Source of the DNA: Rutpela maculata
Lineage: Eukaryota; Arthropoda; Insecta; Coleoptera; Cerambycidae
Length of the DNA stretch: 64,000 nucleotides
NCBI GenBank assembly: GCA_936432065.2
Contig: OW386286.2
Span: forward strand, 20,953,179-21,017,178
Direction of reading: 5' to 3'
The position numbers were made by a program, and so were the translations under genes. The notes below the pieces were generated by a model. The model saw nothing but the letters and a program-made list of their open reading frames with translations, ran no database searches and was not told where the DNA came from. This document shows positions 46,011 through 57,655 of this stretch, piece after piece (positions within the stretch are counted from its first letter, which is position 1; each line of letters opens with the position of its first letter).

Positions 46011-47066
46011 AGAAAAATCAAAGATATTTTCAGTTATAAGGATAAGATCGTGAAAATCGCAATTTCTTGTCATGATCTGATTGATCATAATTTCGAAAAA
46101 AATGCATACAAGTAAACGAATTTGTGTTTGAACATTCGAAAGGTATATATTTTTTCGGAAATAGTGATATTTTATTTTTTCCAATGGGTCAAGTTCTTAG
46201 CAAGTAACGGCCTCCAATATAAATATATTTATCAAGAAAATCATCAAGCAAGGAAATTAAAATGATTTGAGATGTACTTTTTTGTGAATCCACGCTACTA
46301 AAACTTAATAAACCATAACAATCATGAAGTGTACATACTTTTTAACAGTGAAGAAAGAATTTTTTTGAAGGGCATTTATTTTTTTCTACATTTTTTATTG
46401 CGACGATTGACTTTTATATATATATATATATATATAAAAGTATATTTTTCCCATCCATCGTTTGCTTGTATTGTTTAAAACAAAAAAGCATCGGAAAGCT
46501 ACAATTTTCATCTTTTAAATGAACCAACACTCATACAGATTGAACAAATTCTGATTTAGTGACATATAATTCAGTGCGTCGGTGTCACAGTCATGTGTAT
46601 TCAAGCGCGCGCACGCATGGATCTCGCTCCGAGTTAGAACGTTACACTTGATTATTTTTTCCCGGAAAATCGTGGCTTTAGCGATAAATTTTGTTAGGAT
46701 ATTTTTTGTTCATAAATACGTGATCTATCCATCTGTTTTTTATTTTTTGCTAGCTTGACTTAATTTCAAAATTTTGAAAAAAATGGATGAAAAAAAATTA
46801 TTCCATACACTTTCACGAACTCATTAAAAAATATATATATATTCATTTTGCAAGTTTTTGTAGGTAAATAAATACCTTCATCAACTGGGCCATTACTGTG
46901 TAGAAGCTAAATAAAGAGGCTACTAGAAAGGATGCAAAAGCACTTTTGGAAAGAAAATTGAACTGTCGGTCGTTCGTCGGTCGCTAAAAATTATGAAATA
47001 AAATTTCACAGTTGTTCAATTGATTGAACATTACCTCATATTGATATTAGGTGATACGATTCTTAC
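46011..47066. other. No gene confirmed; (TA)n at about 46417-46436
   Basis: The TA microsatellite is flanked by AT-rich sequence. A GC-richer patch (46580-46645, gcgcgcgcacgcatggatct) has no paired splice signals that I can support. Confidence 0.4.
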
Positions 47067-47140
47067 GGTGTGTCGCGGCGCCCCGACACCGTCGCCGTTT
47101 TGTTTTTGGTATGACTGGAACGTGCCTCCAATGACACCAT
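47067..47140 (-). CDS. Candidate first coding exon (24 codons plus 2 bases), low confidence
   Basis: On the minus strand an ATG in a favourable context (GAAAATGG, 47140-47138) opens MVSLEARSSHTKNKTATVSG and reaches a good donor, CC|GTAAGA, at 47066-47061. The segment is GC-rich in AT-rich surroundings. The other frames are open as well, so the reading is uncertain. If it joined the exon at 20244-20420 directly, the phases would not match, so an extra exon would be needed. Confidence 0.25.
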
Positions 47141-47457
47141 TTTCAAATAATTTTAATTTGTCCAAATTTTATTGTACTATTTTCCATATCAGTAATATTT
47201 TCTGTGTTTATTCTAGGTCACAGTTTTATTTCTATCACTGCAAATAATGTTGGACAAACATATGAAATCTGTGTGTAATAAAACGAAGCAGTTAAATTTA
47301 AAAATCACAAATATGATTGAGTGCGAAATATATCGTTTTGTTGCGTTCAAAATTTGTTAGTCTGTATTATAAAATTCAAGTGTCCTAGTTTTCAAAATGT
47401 CTTTGCTAATATTTACTCTTCTAATTTTATGCTTAATAAACAATTTAATAAAAATGT

Positions 47458-47904
47458 TGAGATGCTCTTAATTAGTATCTCAGGGAAATTTAAAAGTGGT
47501 TACGCGCTTGCGTCAAAAGAAACAAAGAAAAGATCAGTATTTAACAAATTTATATTAACTTCTTCACATTTAACACAACAACAGTTTTTGTTTACCTCTG
47601 ATTTGATGCAGACTGTTCGTAAACCGCCACTGGATTCAATTATTATTCCAAATTATCTCTCCAACTATTATTTATTTCATTTCTGCTACATTTACTCTCT
47701 CAATGCCAGACGCCTCTGCCATCCCTCTTCTATCCGCCAAAACCCCCTTTCAAACTCCGCGTCCCCTTTTCTGACAGTTCTCGTCTTCACCTACTTGATT
47801 TAGGCTCTGTACTCATGACCTCAAATTCGCATCACTGCCCCAAAATTTATACAACACACAATACTCTAATACAAATAGCTGTACCTATCAGGTGGGGCAC
47901 CACA
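47458..47904 (-). repeat. 3' LTR of the Gypsy element
   Basis: 447 bases, identical by eye to the 5' LTR in every part compared, including a spurious 113-codon plus-strand frame found word for word in both. On the plus strand it starts tgagatgctctt and ends gcaccaca. Confidence 0.93.
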
Positions 47905-47917
47905 TCACCCCCCTATT
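47905..47917 (-). promoter_or_regulatory. Polypurine tract
   Basis: On the minus strand AATAGGGGGGTGA directly precedes the 3' LTR, the position where plus-strand DNA synthesis is primed in LTR elements. Confidence 0.85.
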
Positions 47918-48029
47918 CAATCGCGGCACGAAAATCAATCAAAAGTGCCTCGATTTAATACAAAACAATAAGGTGCTTAAATACTAATTAAACTAACTAC
48001 AACTTCTGAATACATTTTTAGGAATACCA

Positions 48030-50338
48030 CTAGTGCAAAACATCTGGTATGGTTTTATATTTTTTTAAATTCACAATATTATGAGGTCCAAGAACAATAC
48101 CTCTGGCAGTAACTAGAAGATAAGAATTTTGACCTATCTTTTTAGTCACCGTGTACGGACCCTCGTACAGTAAAAAAAACTTTTTTATTTCCGAATTAGC
48201 GGCAGAGGATAAGGGGTGTGTTTCCACCAGCACTTGCTCCCCTGGTTCAAAAGTAATGGCTTTGTTCCGAGATTCATATTTTTGTTTTTTTTTCTCTCGG
48301 ACTTAGTCAACATTGTATTACATGCAATCTCCCAACATTCGGTTAACGGTTGCTGATCATACTCGTCATCAATCGGAAACTGAATAATTTTATGAACATT
48401 ATTTGAATTGTTTGTCCCATAGAATAAAAATGGTGGAACATATCTCGTACTCCCCTTTTCTTTCACCCCCCAAGTATATTTAACATTTTTTTTTAGTAAG
48501 CGAAGTAGTGGCACAGTTAGGTCGGAATATTTATGCACAAAACGACGGTCGTAATGAATCATTCCCAAAAAAACACTCAGCTTCTGTATATTACTCGGAA
48601 CAGGGAAATTTGTCACTGTCGTCAATGGTGACACATATTCGGTTTGAGACTGAGAAATAATACCCGAGTTTAACATTTCTTTTATTTGCGCCCTGACTAC
48701 GTCACGACGCGCCACAGCGGTTGGATGAACCAATTTAAAAAGCGGCGTTTCCTCCCTCATCTGAATCTCATGTTCGTAGATATCTGTTTTACCCGGAGTT
48801 TCTAAAAATACCCCCCGATATTTTTGTAATAACCTAAACAAGATTTTGCGTTGATCATCATTAATAGTTTCGGCTTTGTCAGTAATCTGTCTAAAATTAA
48901 AATCGGTATAACATTGCTTATTACTTGCCCTACTTTCTCCTACTACTATATTCACCGACAACTGACTTTCTTGCTCTTTTTTAACTTGCATTTTTACATT
49001 CAAACCCCTACCTGGAATTCTTAAACTCATTTTTTCAAAATCTAGTTTCACCTTTTCTGCCGTCATCCAGTCGCAACCTAAAATAACTTCTTTATTCAAG
49101 TTCGGTACTATAATGCACAATATATCAAATTTTACTTTACCAATCCAAACAGGCAATAATACTTGTTCTAGTAATTTTCGTTTCTTAGCACCAATCGCTC
49201 CTGATATAGTTAAATTGGTTACCGGCATCACAGGTAATTTTTCCGAATCAACCTGTAATTTTCTGAAAAAATTCTCCGACACTGCTGAACACTGGCTCCC
49301 GGAGTCAATTAAAATATTTATTTTTTGATCTTTAACCTGTGACATGATAATAGGTGATAATAATATTTCTTCTTCCGACATTTCGACATTATCGTTATCA
49401 CTTAAAAGCTCATCCCGTACATCTAAACATCGCATCGTTCTATTAGTATTTACATTTATATTGGTTGCTACAGCTTTTTCTCTAGATGAGTTATCTAGAT
49501 AATAATTTTCCCTGGGATATGCAATATTATCTCTGGTATTTGTCGGTCCGCGCCTATTCTCATTACCTCCCTCGTAACTACGCGTCATCTCTCGATTTCT
49601 ATTAGAATCTCCCTCCGTTGTCTCCAACTTTCTTAAATACTTTTCAACTTGCTCTATCTGCGTTAATCCTGTCAAACAAATACCCCTCCGAATATCCGCG
49701 GTAAAATGTTTACTTAACCATTCCACAAGTTTTTCCTCCGGTATTACATCTGACAAAAAAGCTGCTTGAGCTGCCAATTTTAACAAATAGTCCGCACGAT
49801 TCCCTGATCTATACTGCCCATATTTGATCTCATAAAATAGGTCGCGTTCCTGTTCCGTCCCCCAATAACGTTTTTTAAAAGCCTCTTTAAATTGCTTAAA
49901 GTCTTTCAAAACATTCTCTCGCGTTGCTACCCAATCCGCCGCCGACCCACGTAACGAATTAATAGCCAAACTTAATCTCCTGTCCTCGGGTACCCCTGCT
50001 TCATCAAACAATCGAACTAATTTTTTTAAATATACCATAGGATGTAAACCAGAATGCGGAGCAAAGCTTAAGTTAGAACCCCCCAAATCTCGCCATAGTG
50101 ATATATAATGTCTATCACGTGAACATACCATTTCTAACTTTGTACCAGCAGCCTCGTTCTTGAACTCTTTCTTTTCTTTCACATTATTTTGAACAGTTTC
50201 CGCAAGTTTACTTATGGACCATTGCATCTCGGCCATACCATCTGCTAATTTGCTAATGATATCCTCTAATTTACTTCCTACTTCCTCCCCTGATTCCCGA
50301 TCTTTTTGTTTTGATTTTCGCCCGGATTTCTTTGACAT
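48030..50338 (-). pseudogene. Gypsy gag-protease-pol remnant
   Basis: The main frame has 717 codons (50338 to 48185). Residues 1-300 are a gag-like polyprotein (basic start; SGLHPMVYLKKLVRLFDEAG; no CCHC knuckle seen). An aspartic protease follows (DSG at 345-347, ILGCDW at 419-424). The reverse transcriptase begins near 524 but breaks off at about 574 (SPLTTV) and resumes in the region after the RT core (QKLSVFLGMI, YSDLTVPLLRLLKK). A second jump near 629 reaches the end of the integrase core (STRYVPPFLFYG). A frameshift in the nine-T run 48285-48293 puts the integrase C-terminal GPY/F module (FLLYEGPYTVTKKIGQNSYL, 48030-48233) in another frame. Polymerase, RNase H and integrase catalytic parts are absent, so it cannot move by itself. 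Confidence 0.93.
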
Positions 50339-50597
50339 GATTTAAATTATCTAATTATCTACTGACTAACAATTCGATATATATACTAGATCTAACACAG
50401 TCCCTCTAATATTCACAATCTAGTACTTGTATTGTTCTAAAATTGATACAATTATTAATAAGTTCCTCTCTCCAAGAATCACATAAAGTTCATGCTCGTA
50501 CCGAACAAAATTCTGTGTCCGTTTCTCTTGTTAAATATGCTATCAACTCAACGCTTTCAATCTACCTGTCTTACTTTGTTTCTTTGTCCACCGCAAA

Positions 50598-50615
50598 GCC
50601 ACGCGTCGGGCGCCA
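50598..50615 (-). promoter_or_regulatory. Primer-binding site
   Basis: On the minus strand TGGCGCCCGACGCGTGGC lies two bases after the 5' LTR. The first ten bases equal those used with tRNA-Lys primers; the rest diverges from the vertebrate form, so the tRNA identity is inferred. Confidence 0.7.
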
Positions 50616-50617
50616 AT

Positions 50618-52431
50618 TGAGATGCTCTTAATTAGTATCTCAGGGAAATTTAAAAGTGGTTACGCGCTTGCGTCAAAAGAAACAAAGAAAAGATCAGTAT
50701 TTAACAAATTTATATTAACTTCTTCACATTTAACACAACAACAGTTTTTGTTTACCTCTGATTTGATGCAGACTGTTCGTAAACCGCCACTGGATTCAAT
50801 TATTATTCCAAATTATCTCTCCAACTATTATTTATTTCATTTCTGCTACATTTACTCTCTCAATGCCAGACGCCTCTGCCATCCCTCTTCTATCCGCCAA
50901 AACCCCCTTTCAAACTCCGCGTCCCCTTTTCTGACAGTTCTCGTCTTCACCTACTTGATTTAGGCTCTGTACTCATGACCTCAAATTCGCATTAGGGATT
51001 GCATTACCGGTTAACCGGTTAACCGGTTAACCGGTTATTAGGACAAAAATCACATGATGATAATTACCGGTTATTTTAATTTTTTACCGGTTATTTCGGT
51101 AAATTCTGAACTTACGATGTGTCACGTATTCAACGTTTCTATTTATGTCACTGACTAGTATTCACTAAATATAGAGTGACTGTCCCAACACCGAGCACTT
51201 TTAACAATAAATAAATAATATTATAAAAAGTAAACTCCAAACACCAAGCCCTAAGAAATACAAGGGAGACATTGACAATATCTTACGACAGAAAATTGAA
51301 TATTTCACTGCCGCAAATATCCGTGGAATACATTTAAAAGTATGTTATTATCAATTCTTATTAACTTATCGACTCACCAATATCGATTGAGGAAGGGCAT
51401 CTTCAGCTGGTGGTATTCCATGCACAAATATCAGACGACTAACAGATATAGCTTTGAAAAACAAACCCTTTTAACACGCTATTTTTAAAAAATATTGTAT
51501 TTTTAGATTAGGTATTCAGTAAATGCCCTATTTGAGTTTATGTTTATAATTTTTGTTATTTAAAGGGATATTTTTGTTATTTGCAGAATAATTATTTCAT
51601 TTATATTTTTTCCTTTTGATAAATTAACTCCTATATAAAAAAGTCTATTTGACAGTCACATTTTTGTCACTTTGACAGCGATAAAATAGGTGCATCGTTT
51701 TTTATCACCGATAAAAATGCCTGTTCCTCAAAAGCCTGGTAGTCGCACGTCACTATGAAATCTGTACTGTCAGCTATAATTTTTAGGTATTGTATTGTGG
51801 AAACTACACTGTACGATATGAGTCGTTTTGGGAAAATTATAATTATTTTTAATAAATTATTGTTGTTGTTCGTTCACATTCATATTCTGTCGTTAATTTA
51901 TCTTGCCAAAAAACACTCGAGCTTTTCTTTTATGGATAAATTTCTTTTTAACTTAAAATTTTGCCAATCAGTAATTTTGCTCGAAAAACTGACATTTGAC
52001 AAAATCGCTCGACCTCCAGTCACGCGATTTTTTTCATCCCAGTTTTTCTTATAAAATCACTGATTGGCAAAATTATTTCACTACAAAGAGAAATTTATCC
52101 GATAAAAAAAAGCTCTTGTAATTTTACTGTTGATAAAAAACCTTTTGTTTGTTCATTATATCAAATATACGTATATAAAAATGTTTTTTGTTAAATTTAG
52201 ATAATTTTGTACATGGAAAAAGACAATTGCCATTTTCGCCACCCTAATCATCTATTTTAAAATTTACCGGTAAATACCGGTTAACCGGTTATTTACATTT
52301 TTATTTACCGATTTACCGGTTATTAAAACTTCCGGTAAATTGCAATCCCTAATTCGCATCACTGCCCCAAAATTTATACAACACACAATACTCTAATACA
52401 AATAGCTGTACCTATCAGGTGGGGCACCACA
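50618..52431 (-). repeat. 5' LTR of the Gypsy element, split by a hAT-type insertion
   Basis: LTR sequence occupies 50618-50992 and 52352-52431. The element between is 50993-52351. Removing it with one copy of attcgcat leaves 447 bases, the same as the other LTR. Confidence 0.93.
50993..52351. mobile_element. hAT-type non-autonomous element nested in the LTR
   Basis: The ends tagggattgcattaccgg and ccggtaaattgcaatcccta are inverted. The exact 8-base duplication attcgcat lies at 50985-50992 and 52352-52359. Subterminal accggttaaccggt repeats occur at both ends. An internal inverted repeat (ttttgccaatcagt, 51960, and actgattggcaaaatt, 52057) may be a further small insertion. No transposase is seen; the frame 51755-52054 is not protein-like. 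Confidence 0.93.
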
Positions 52432-52436
52432 ATGTT

Positions 52437-53049
52437 ATGACAGTTTCATTTCGAATTCTGTGATTTATATTTTATACAATTGCAATATGATGCAGGTCAA
52501 ATGGAATTCGATTTGTATGTAAATTTTTCAATCTGTGTGTGGGCCTCAGCTCCGAAACTGTATCTCAATAAGTAATAATCGTTCATTGTTATCGAGCTTT
52601 TGCCTTATATTCATCACACTCCTGTTTTATGCGGAACGTGATAACTTTGTTAAGGGAAATTTCCACCAAACAGATAATATTACAACTCTAGATTTCGAAG
52701 CCAGAAATATGTCAGAGACCAGTAATCTTCACTGGCTATTTTTGTCAACTGAAATCCCGTCTCGTGACAGAAAGTTCAAAGGGTTCAATTTTTTATTTTG
52801 TTTTCGGGAACAACACGGTGGAAACAACACACGGTAACAATTATTGTAAGCGTAAATAATTTTATTTTACATTTGCTTCAAGAAGATATAGCTATATGCA
52901 AATAAATCTGGACATCAAAAGTTTAGCTACGTAAATAGAATTTTAATCGTCATTTAAAAAAATATAATTAAATAACTCGAATAATGGCAGTGACAAATGA
53001 TTTCAAAATGATATGTTTACAACGGTAAAATACATCCGTAAGATATTTA
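52437..53049. other. No gene confirmed
   Basis: The plus frame 52535-52837 (100 codons) shows no motif I know and no splice pair. It is left uncalled. Confidence 0.35.
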
Positions 53050-53203
53050 AATACTTCTTACTATGTAATAATAGTATATTATATTACTAGGAGTAGAACG
53101 CACTCTTTTTTTGTGTTGAGCCCAGGATTTGCGGCTGAGGCGAAGCCGAAGCCGCAAACTGGGCGAAACACAAAAAAAGGCGTTCTACTCCGTGTAATAT
53201 ATA
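53050..53203. repeat. Hairpin with GC-rich apex
   Basis: Bases near 53082-53136 (ggagtagaacgc, tttttttgtgttgagcccag, gcggct) pair with 53143-53200 around gaggcgaagccg. Flanking aatagtatatt is also mirrored, so arms may exceed 60 bases. Probably a fold-back MITE. Confidence 0.7.
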
Positions 53204-53204
53204 C

Positions 53205-53537
53205 TATTTTTTCTTCAAGCGTATTAAAATGCAAAAATTCATTTATTTATCATAAATGTACAAATATTCAAACTACAGTCTTACATGTTGACACAATATG
53301 ACAAGTGGCTAGTGGAGAGCGCGCCACCGGTGGCTTTCGGTATTAACATTATGTTACTAGTAAAACAATACCCACTGCGGTGGCGCTTTCGGAACTAACA
53401 TTATGTTACTAGTAAAACAATGTCCACTACTGTGGCGTTCGGTACTAACATTTTGTTACTAGTAAAACAATGTCCTACTTCTATTTCTGTTTTTGGTGAC
53501 ATAATTTAAACATTTTAATACGCTTGAAGAAAAAATA
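53205..53537. mobile_element. MITE with 27-bp perfect inverted ends and a triplicated core
   Basis: Bases 53205-53231 (tattttttcttcaagcgtat...) are the exact reverse complement of 53511-53537. Three tandem units of about 50 bases (53329-53378, 53379-53431, 53432-53477) share ggtggc...ttcggtactaacattatg...ttactagtaaaacaatgtcc. No ORF. Confidence 0.75.
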
Positions 53538-53820
53538 ATATTTATTTAGATAATGCTTTCGGTATAGAACATTGCTCACCACACCCGTATAAAAAAGTAA
53601 TAAATTACGACACACGTCGATTTCAATAATATAAATTCTCTAATAAACTCCATATTCAAATAGTTATTTTTGTAGTAAGTACCTAAAATCATGTTTTTTG
53701 GGACGAATCGTAGCTGTTTCCGGACGAGGCGAAGGCGAGCTGTGCGGAGCTAGTGAACTTCGAATTTTAATTATAATAGTAACCAGATTGTTCAATGTAA
53801 ACAAAAAAATACGGTATAAA

Positions 53821-53997
53821 ATGCATAATCCACAAATTATATCTGAAAAAGCGAAGGAAATTGTGTTAGATTTACTTCCAGTGAAATCTCGTAAAATTTA
53901 TGAAAAGGAATATGAAGAAGCATTCATTCGATGGAAAGAAATGAACAACATTGTAACTGTAGACGAAGATGTAATGTTGAACTATTTACATGAAAAG
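53821..53997 (+). CDS. First coding exon of a family B (Crypton-like) gene
   Basis: The ATG at 53821 opens MHNPQIISEKAKEIVLDLLP, continues VKSRKIYEKEYEEAFIRWKE and ends NYLHEK at a near-perfect donor, AAG|GTAAGT (53998-54003), after exactly 59 codons. LLPxKSRKxYExxYxxFxxW is the N-terminal signature of a large insect family that I associate with tyrosine-recombinase-like (Crypton-derived) proteins. No downstream exon is recognisable before RT debris begins at about 54330, so the gene may be truncated or have a long intron. The upstream in-frame extension from 53698 looks untranslated. Confidence 0.5.
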
Positions 53998-54004
53998 GTA
54001 AGTG

Positions 54005-54329
54005 CCGCTGTTCTTTGCATTCAAAATTAGTAACATATGTAAATTATTATTGTATATTTATTAACAACAAATTGACCAATACGAGATTTCAAACACTTCT
54101 GCTAAGTATTTACGTGCTCTATAAAACAGCGAGTAGATTTATTATTCTGCCAAAGCAATAAGACTTGTAGCTTATGTACCCGTTACAAAGTTTTTTATAC
54201 CGTCCACAGAAAATGAGAGGCAAAATATAATTCTACAACTGAAAAATAGAAAATCAGTTGAATTAGAGGAAATTCTACAGAATATAGAATAATATTCTAC
54301 AGAAACAACAAACTAACACAGTAATTACC
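54005..54329. other. Intron-like AT-rich sequence
   Basis: No second family B exon is seen. Confidence 0.35.
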
Positions 54330-54550
54330 AACAATTGGAAAAGGGTGAATATGTCGTTTGATTTATCGAGGGCGTTTGATATTCCTGATCTTCCTATTCA
54401 AAAAGTTGAAGAAAGTGTGGTAAACCAGCAGCATCATTTCATTCAATACTAACCGACAAAAAGTTGTAAACATTGAAAATATATATTCAGAATAGACTGA
54501 AGTGGAGCTAGGTACTCCAAAAGGCAGTGTCCTAGGGCTTCTATGGGTAC
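54330..54550 (+). pseudogene. Jockey-like reverse transcriptase fragment
   Basis: The plus strand reads MSFDLSRAFDIPDLP near 54352 (the D..AFD box). In shifted frames it continues with remnants of the NRKQVV strand region and a GTPKGSVLG-like PQG box near 54515-54540. It is short, stop-riddled and inactive, and opposite in orientation to the next RT remnant. Confidence 0.5.
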
Positions 54551-54639
54551 AGCAATAGTGTTTATTGCTGTATTTTGTTTTTGGCGTTTAACTTGGTCTT
54601 AAGAGCTTACCTAATGCGACGGTAATATTCTCTCGCAAT

Positions 54640-55560
54640 CCCGCTCTTCATCTCATCTTTGTCGATTCCAGCGCAGTCCTCAACACCGAGGTACTTATAT
54701 GTTTCCCCAGATTCATACTTCGTATTTCAGATTGATCACTCCGCACGATATTCTGACTCTTCGTATATTTACCTCGATGCAGTACCACTGTGGTGCATTT
54801 GTCAAAGTCCATCTTGATGTCATCACTGGACGATTTAAAGATATCCAACTCTTGCTTTAGTTTCTTCTTTCTTACAAAACAACTTCAGGTTGTCCATATG
54901 TCCATATAGAAGAGATGGTTTACTCTATTGTTTGCACTGATTTCGAAGCCAACTCTCTGCTTAGTTGGTTTTAGAGAGCAACGAGTGCCAGACAAAACAG
55001 TAAAGGCAACAGAGCATCTCCCTGGAATATTCCTCTTTTAATGTGCATGTTCCCCGGTCTTATGTGACTTTTTGAGTGATCGAGCCACATTTCCACACAT
55101 CCCTTCTTTGTGGTTTCAACGAACCCTGTTATTGTTGAGCACACAAGGTAAGTTTTCCAGAATTCAACAATCCAAGTGTGGGGGAAGCTATCAAACGCCT
55201 TCTTGTTGTCCACTCATGGCGTGCAGAGATTTGTGCCGTTTCTTTGCAATAGATGTGATGGTTTTACTCGCTGACAGCTGACTCTTGCAGCCTCTTCTTC
55301 GGAGAGTATCTGGTACTTCAACAGACAGTTGAAGATTTTGCTAATGTGACGGTGATAATTTTGTACATCGTTGGTGAGTATACAGGTTATTGGCCGACAG
55401 TTTTCAGGATCCTTATCATACTTACCTTTATAGAGGAGGAGAGTGCTCCCTGCAGTTAGCCATTCAGGGGTCTTCTTCGGGGTATCGTTGGTAAGCACGA
55501 AGAGCGAAGAGCATTGAGGTGTTTTAACCAGAAGCTCTGAACCCTATCTAGTCCAGGAGC
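54640..55560 (-). pseudogene. Second-type non-LTR reverse transcriptase, decayed
   Basis: On the minus strand in order: 55214-55498 with TPEWLTAGSTLLLYKGKYDK, NCRPITCI and SKIFNCLL; 54971-55213 with DNKKAFDSFPHTWIV and IKRGIFQGDALLPLLFCLAL; 54648-54848 with SDDIKMDFDKCTTVVLHRGK. This order (NCRPI, DNKKAFDS, RGIFQGD) belongs to a clade different from the FADD-type Jockey elements elsewhere in the window. Frame changes and stops separate the three parts. Confidence 0.75.
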
Positions 55561-55685
55561 TTTTCAATTATTCCTCTGCTGAATAATTGAAAAGTACGTG
55601 AACTAGACATTATTGTTATATTACAAATTTTACGTGAATTTTGACTTGCCTTATCCACTTCATTGTGGCAACCAGAAGTGAAAGA

Positions 55686-55688
<3 letters not shown>

Positions 55689-55727
<39 letters not shown>

Positions 55728-55728
55728 T
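55689..55728. repeat. (ATT)n microsatellite
   Basis: About 13 att repeats. It may be the tail of a retrotransposon, but no adjacent 3' UTR was recognised. Confidence 0.85.
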
Positions 55729-56331
55729 TTATTTTTCCACTTTATTCTCAGCTTTGAAGCTGGGTAATTTTCGTCCATCCTTTTTGTAGTGTCGAGAGTA
55801 AGGTAGGCCGGCATGGGGGAAATAATTCAATCAGTCTCATGCAGACCAGTTGCTAAGAAATCTTCTAACAATATGGCCAGTTTGGAGAATGACAGCCTTT
55901 TGTATTTCCGTGTACAGAGATATTCTTGGGCCTATTTTTTCGATGTTATTTGTTAGGTGCTTTGTCATAATTCCAGTGGCAGATATAACCATGATTTATT
56001 ATAATTATTATACTACAATTATTTTTCGACTTTCATTTTTTTTTGTCTCACCCCCTAAAAAGTTTATATTTGATATAAGAATTACGCACCCAAAATTTCA
56101 GCCTCCTAGATGAACCCCTTCCCGTGCCGACGGGGGGTGTGAAAAACCCCAAACTGGAATTTTCTCAGATATACCCTTAAATTATTTTTTATAACCCCAA
56201 ATGACTGTTATTTGATATAAAAATAAAGCAAAAGCAGTATCAACCCCCATGATCCATACCTACCCTTATCATCACAGGTTTAAAAGTAAGTAAAAAATAT
56301 TTTCTTATGTAGTATTTATTATTCAAAATGA

Positions 56332-56607
56332 TTAAAATATTTGCTTTAATGCATCTTTCTTACAATTTTGATATATTTTTCTGTGCTCTTGCACACATTG
56401 CAATACATATTGTATTTGCTTTTCATCCTTTGTTAGGGGACCATGGAAATCCTCCAATAATTTTACCGACCTTTCGACAGTGTCGTTGACAACTTTAAGT
56501 GACATTATTATTTCTCGTCCATTCGTATAAGAATCTTGCGTTTTCCATGTTTTCGGATCGTTATTCAAAAATTCCGAATCGGTATTGAAATGAGAAATTA
56601 GATTCAT
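56332..56607 (-). pseudogene. Family A C-terminal fragment
   Basis: MNLISHFNTDSEFLNNDPKT, SLKVVNDTVERSVKLLEDFH and KQIQYVLQCVQEH align without gaps to the C-terminal third of the gene at 3-934 (about half identical). It ends with a stop. The preceding part is missing; upstream lies piggyBac sequence. Confidence 0.55.
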
Positions 56608-56877
56608 GCTATTTTTTTAATTTAATGTGTTAATTGTTCTCGCTGAAAAATGAGAAAAATTAGATACCAAATTCAGTAAAAAACATTACTTAATGATTAT
56701 ATTAACCCTTTCAGCCCCGATTTTTTGATAAGCAAGAAACATTTTTTTGGTATAGATTATTATTAATTAATACCCCGTCAATAACTCAACCAAATTTATG
56801 AATAGTGGCAAATGCCTCCATCAGGTCAAGAAGAAAAAAAAAATTAAATATGAAAATTTTATCTTTATTTTATTGTA

Positions 56878-57655
56878 CCTACATGGAAATTTTTGAAACA
56901 ATTTTTAAATTTAGATAAACATAGATGCACGTTGCACTTCTCACACTGAATTCGTGAACAAGTCTCGAGTTTACAGCGCTGCTCATGGTCATTTGTGCAT
57001 TGGCCAATGGCCAAGATTATCGAATCTTATAGTCCACTGAAATGGACGACCCTTTATTGATACTGGTGAATTTCTATTACCACAAAGCATAAATATTTTT
57101 ACACCCACGGGTTTGGCTTTCCCTTATATACTCTTTGACTGATAGTTGCCCCTTAAACGGTATTGATTCATCAATACAAAGATTTTCTTCAATTACCAAT
57201 TCTTCGCAACGATTTTCGAATAATTTTATTATTGGACGTACTTTCCAAAGCTTATCACTATTATCGTTACGTTCTTTGTTGAGATCCACAATATGTAAGT
57301 TTCTCTGAGAGATTCAAATCTATTACGTGATATGCCAATTTCATCCAGAAATTTGATTCTTGTCGCAGGTGCCTAATACAATTTCAGTCTAGGAAAACGA
57401 AGTATGCCCGTTATAATATGCAAGGCTACAAGTTTTCTAATTTGACACTCATGCGTATTGATGTTTTTTCCAGTTTTTTCCGTCATTTCAGCAAATATTT
57501 CCTTTGGAAAGTATTTAGAGAAATGCGCGTTTGACTGTCACGGGTATTTTCATTCTTATTGTCAGATGGTGTCAATTTTTGGTGGTGACGAAACTCATGT
57601 GATCCTCAGATCGACGCAACCGACTGATGATACAGATAACTATGTGCAAACGTTT
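56878..57655 (-). pseudogene. piggyBac-type transposase remnant
   Basis: On the minus strand an N-terminal stretch (FSKYFPKEIFAEMTEK; HIITGILRFPRLKLY) leads to GISRNRFESLRETYILW. The frame 57077-57289 follows with LWKVRPIIKLFENRCEEL and LCIDESIPFKG, whose Asp corresponds to the first catalytic residue of piggyBac. Most of the catalytic core, including the regions of the second and third Asp, is deleted. The sequence then reaches the C-terminal cysteine-rich domain (RCKLETCSRIQCEKCNVHLC, 56878-56995). Several stops and a shift are present. Confidence 0.85.

Larger units (their letters stand above)
47458..52431 (-). mobile_element. Gypsy-type LTR retrotransposon, internally deleted, young
   Basis: LTRs lie at 47458-47904 and 50618-52431 (the latter split by a hAT-type element). 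Both measure 447 bases once the insertion and its 8-base duplication are subtracted, and look identical. Each reads TG...CA on the minus strand. A 4-base duplication ATGT flanks the element (47454-47457, 52432-52435). A primer-binding site, a gag-pro-pol remnant and a polypurine tract are in the expected order. Confidence 0.95.

Noticed and set aside
50622..50963. 113-codon plus ORF, also present at 47321-47803
   Set aside because: It is LTR sequence read on the strand opposite to the element and is identical in both LTRs only because the LTRs are.
53329..53477. CRISPR-like direct repeats
   Set aside because: Three contiguous 50-bp units without spacers in a eukaryotic MITE; it is a tandem duplication.
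55548..55814. Asparagine-run minus ORF
   Set aside because: Translation of the ATT microsatellite.
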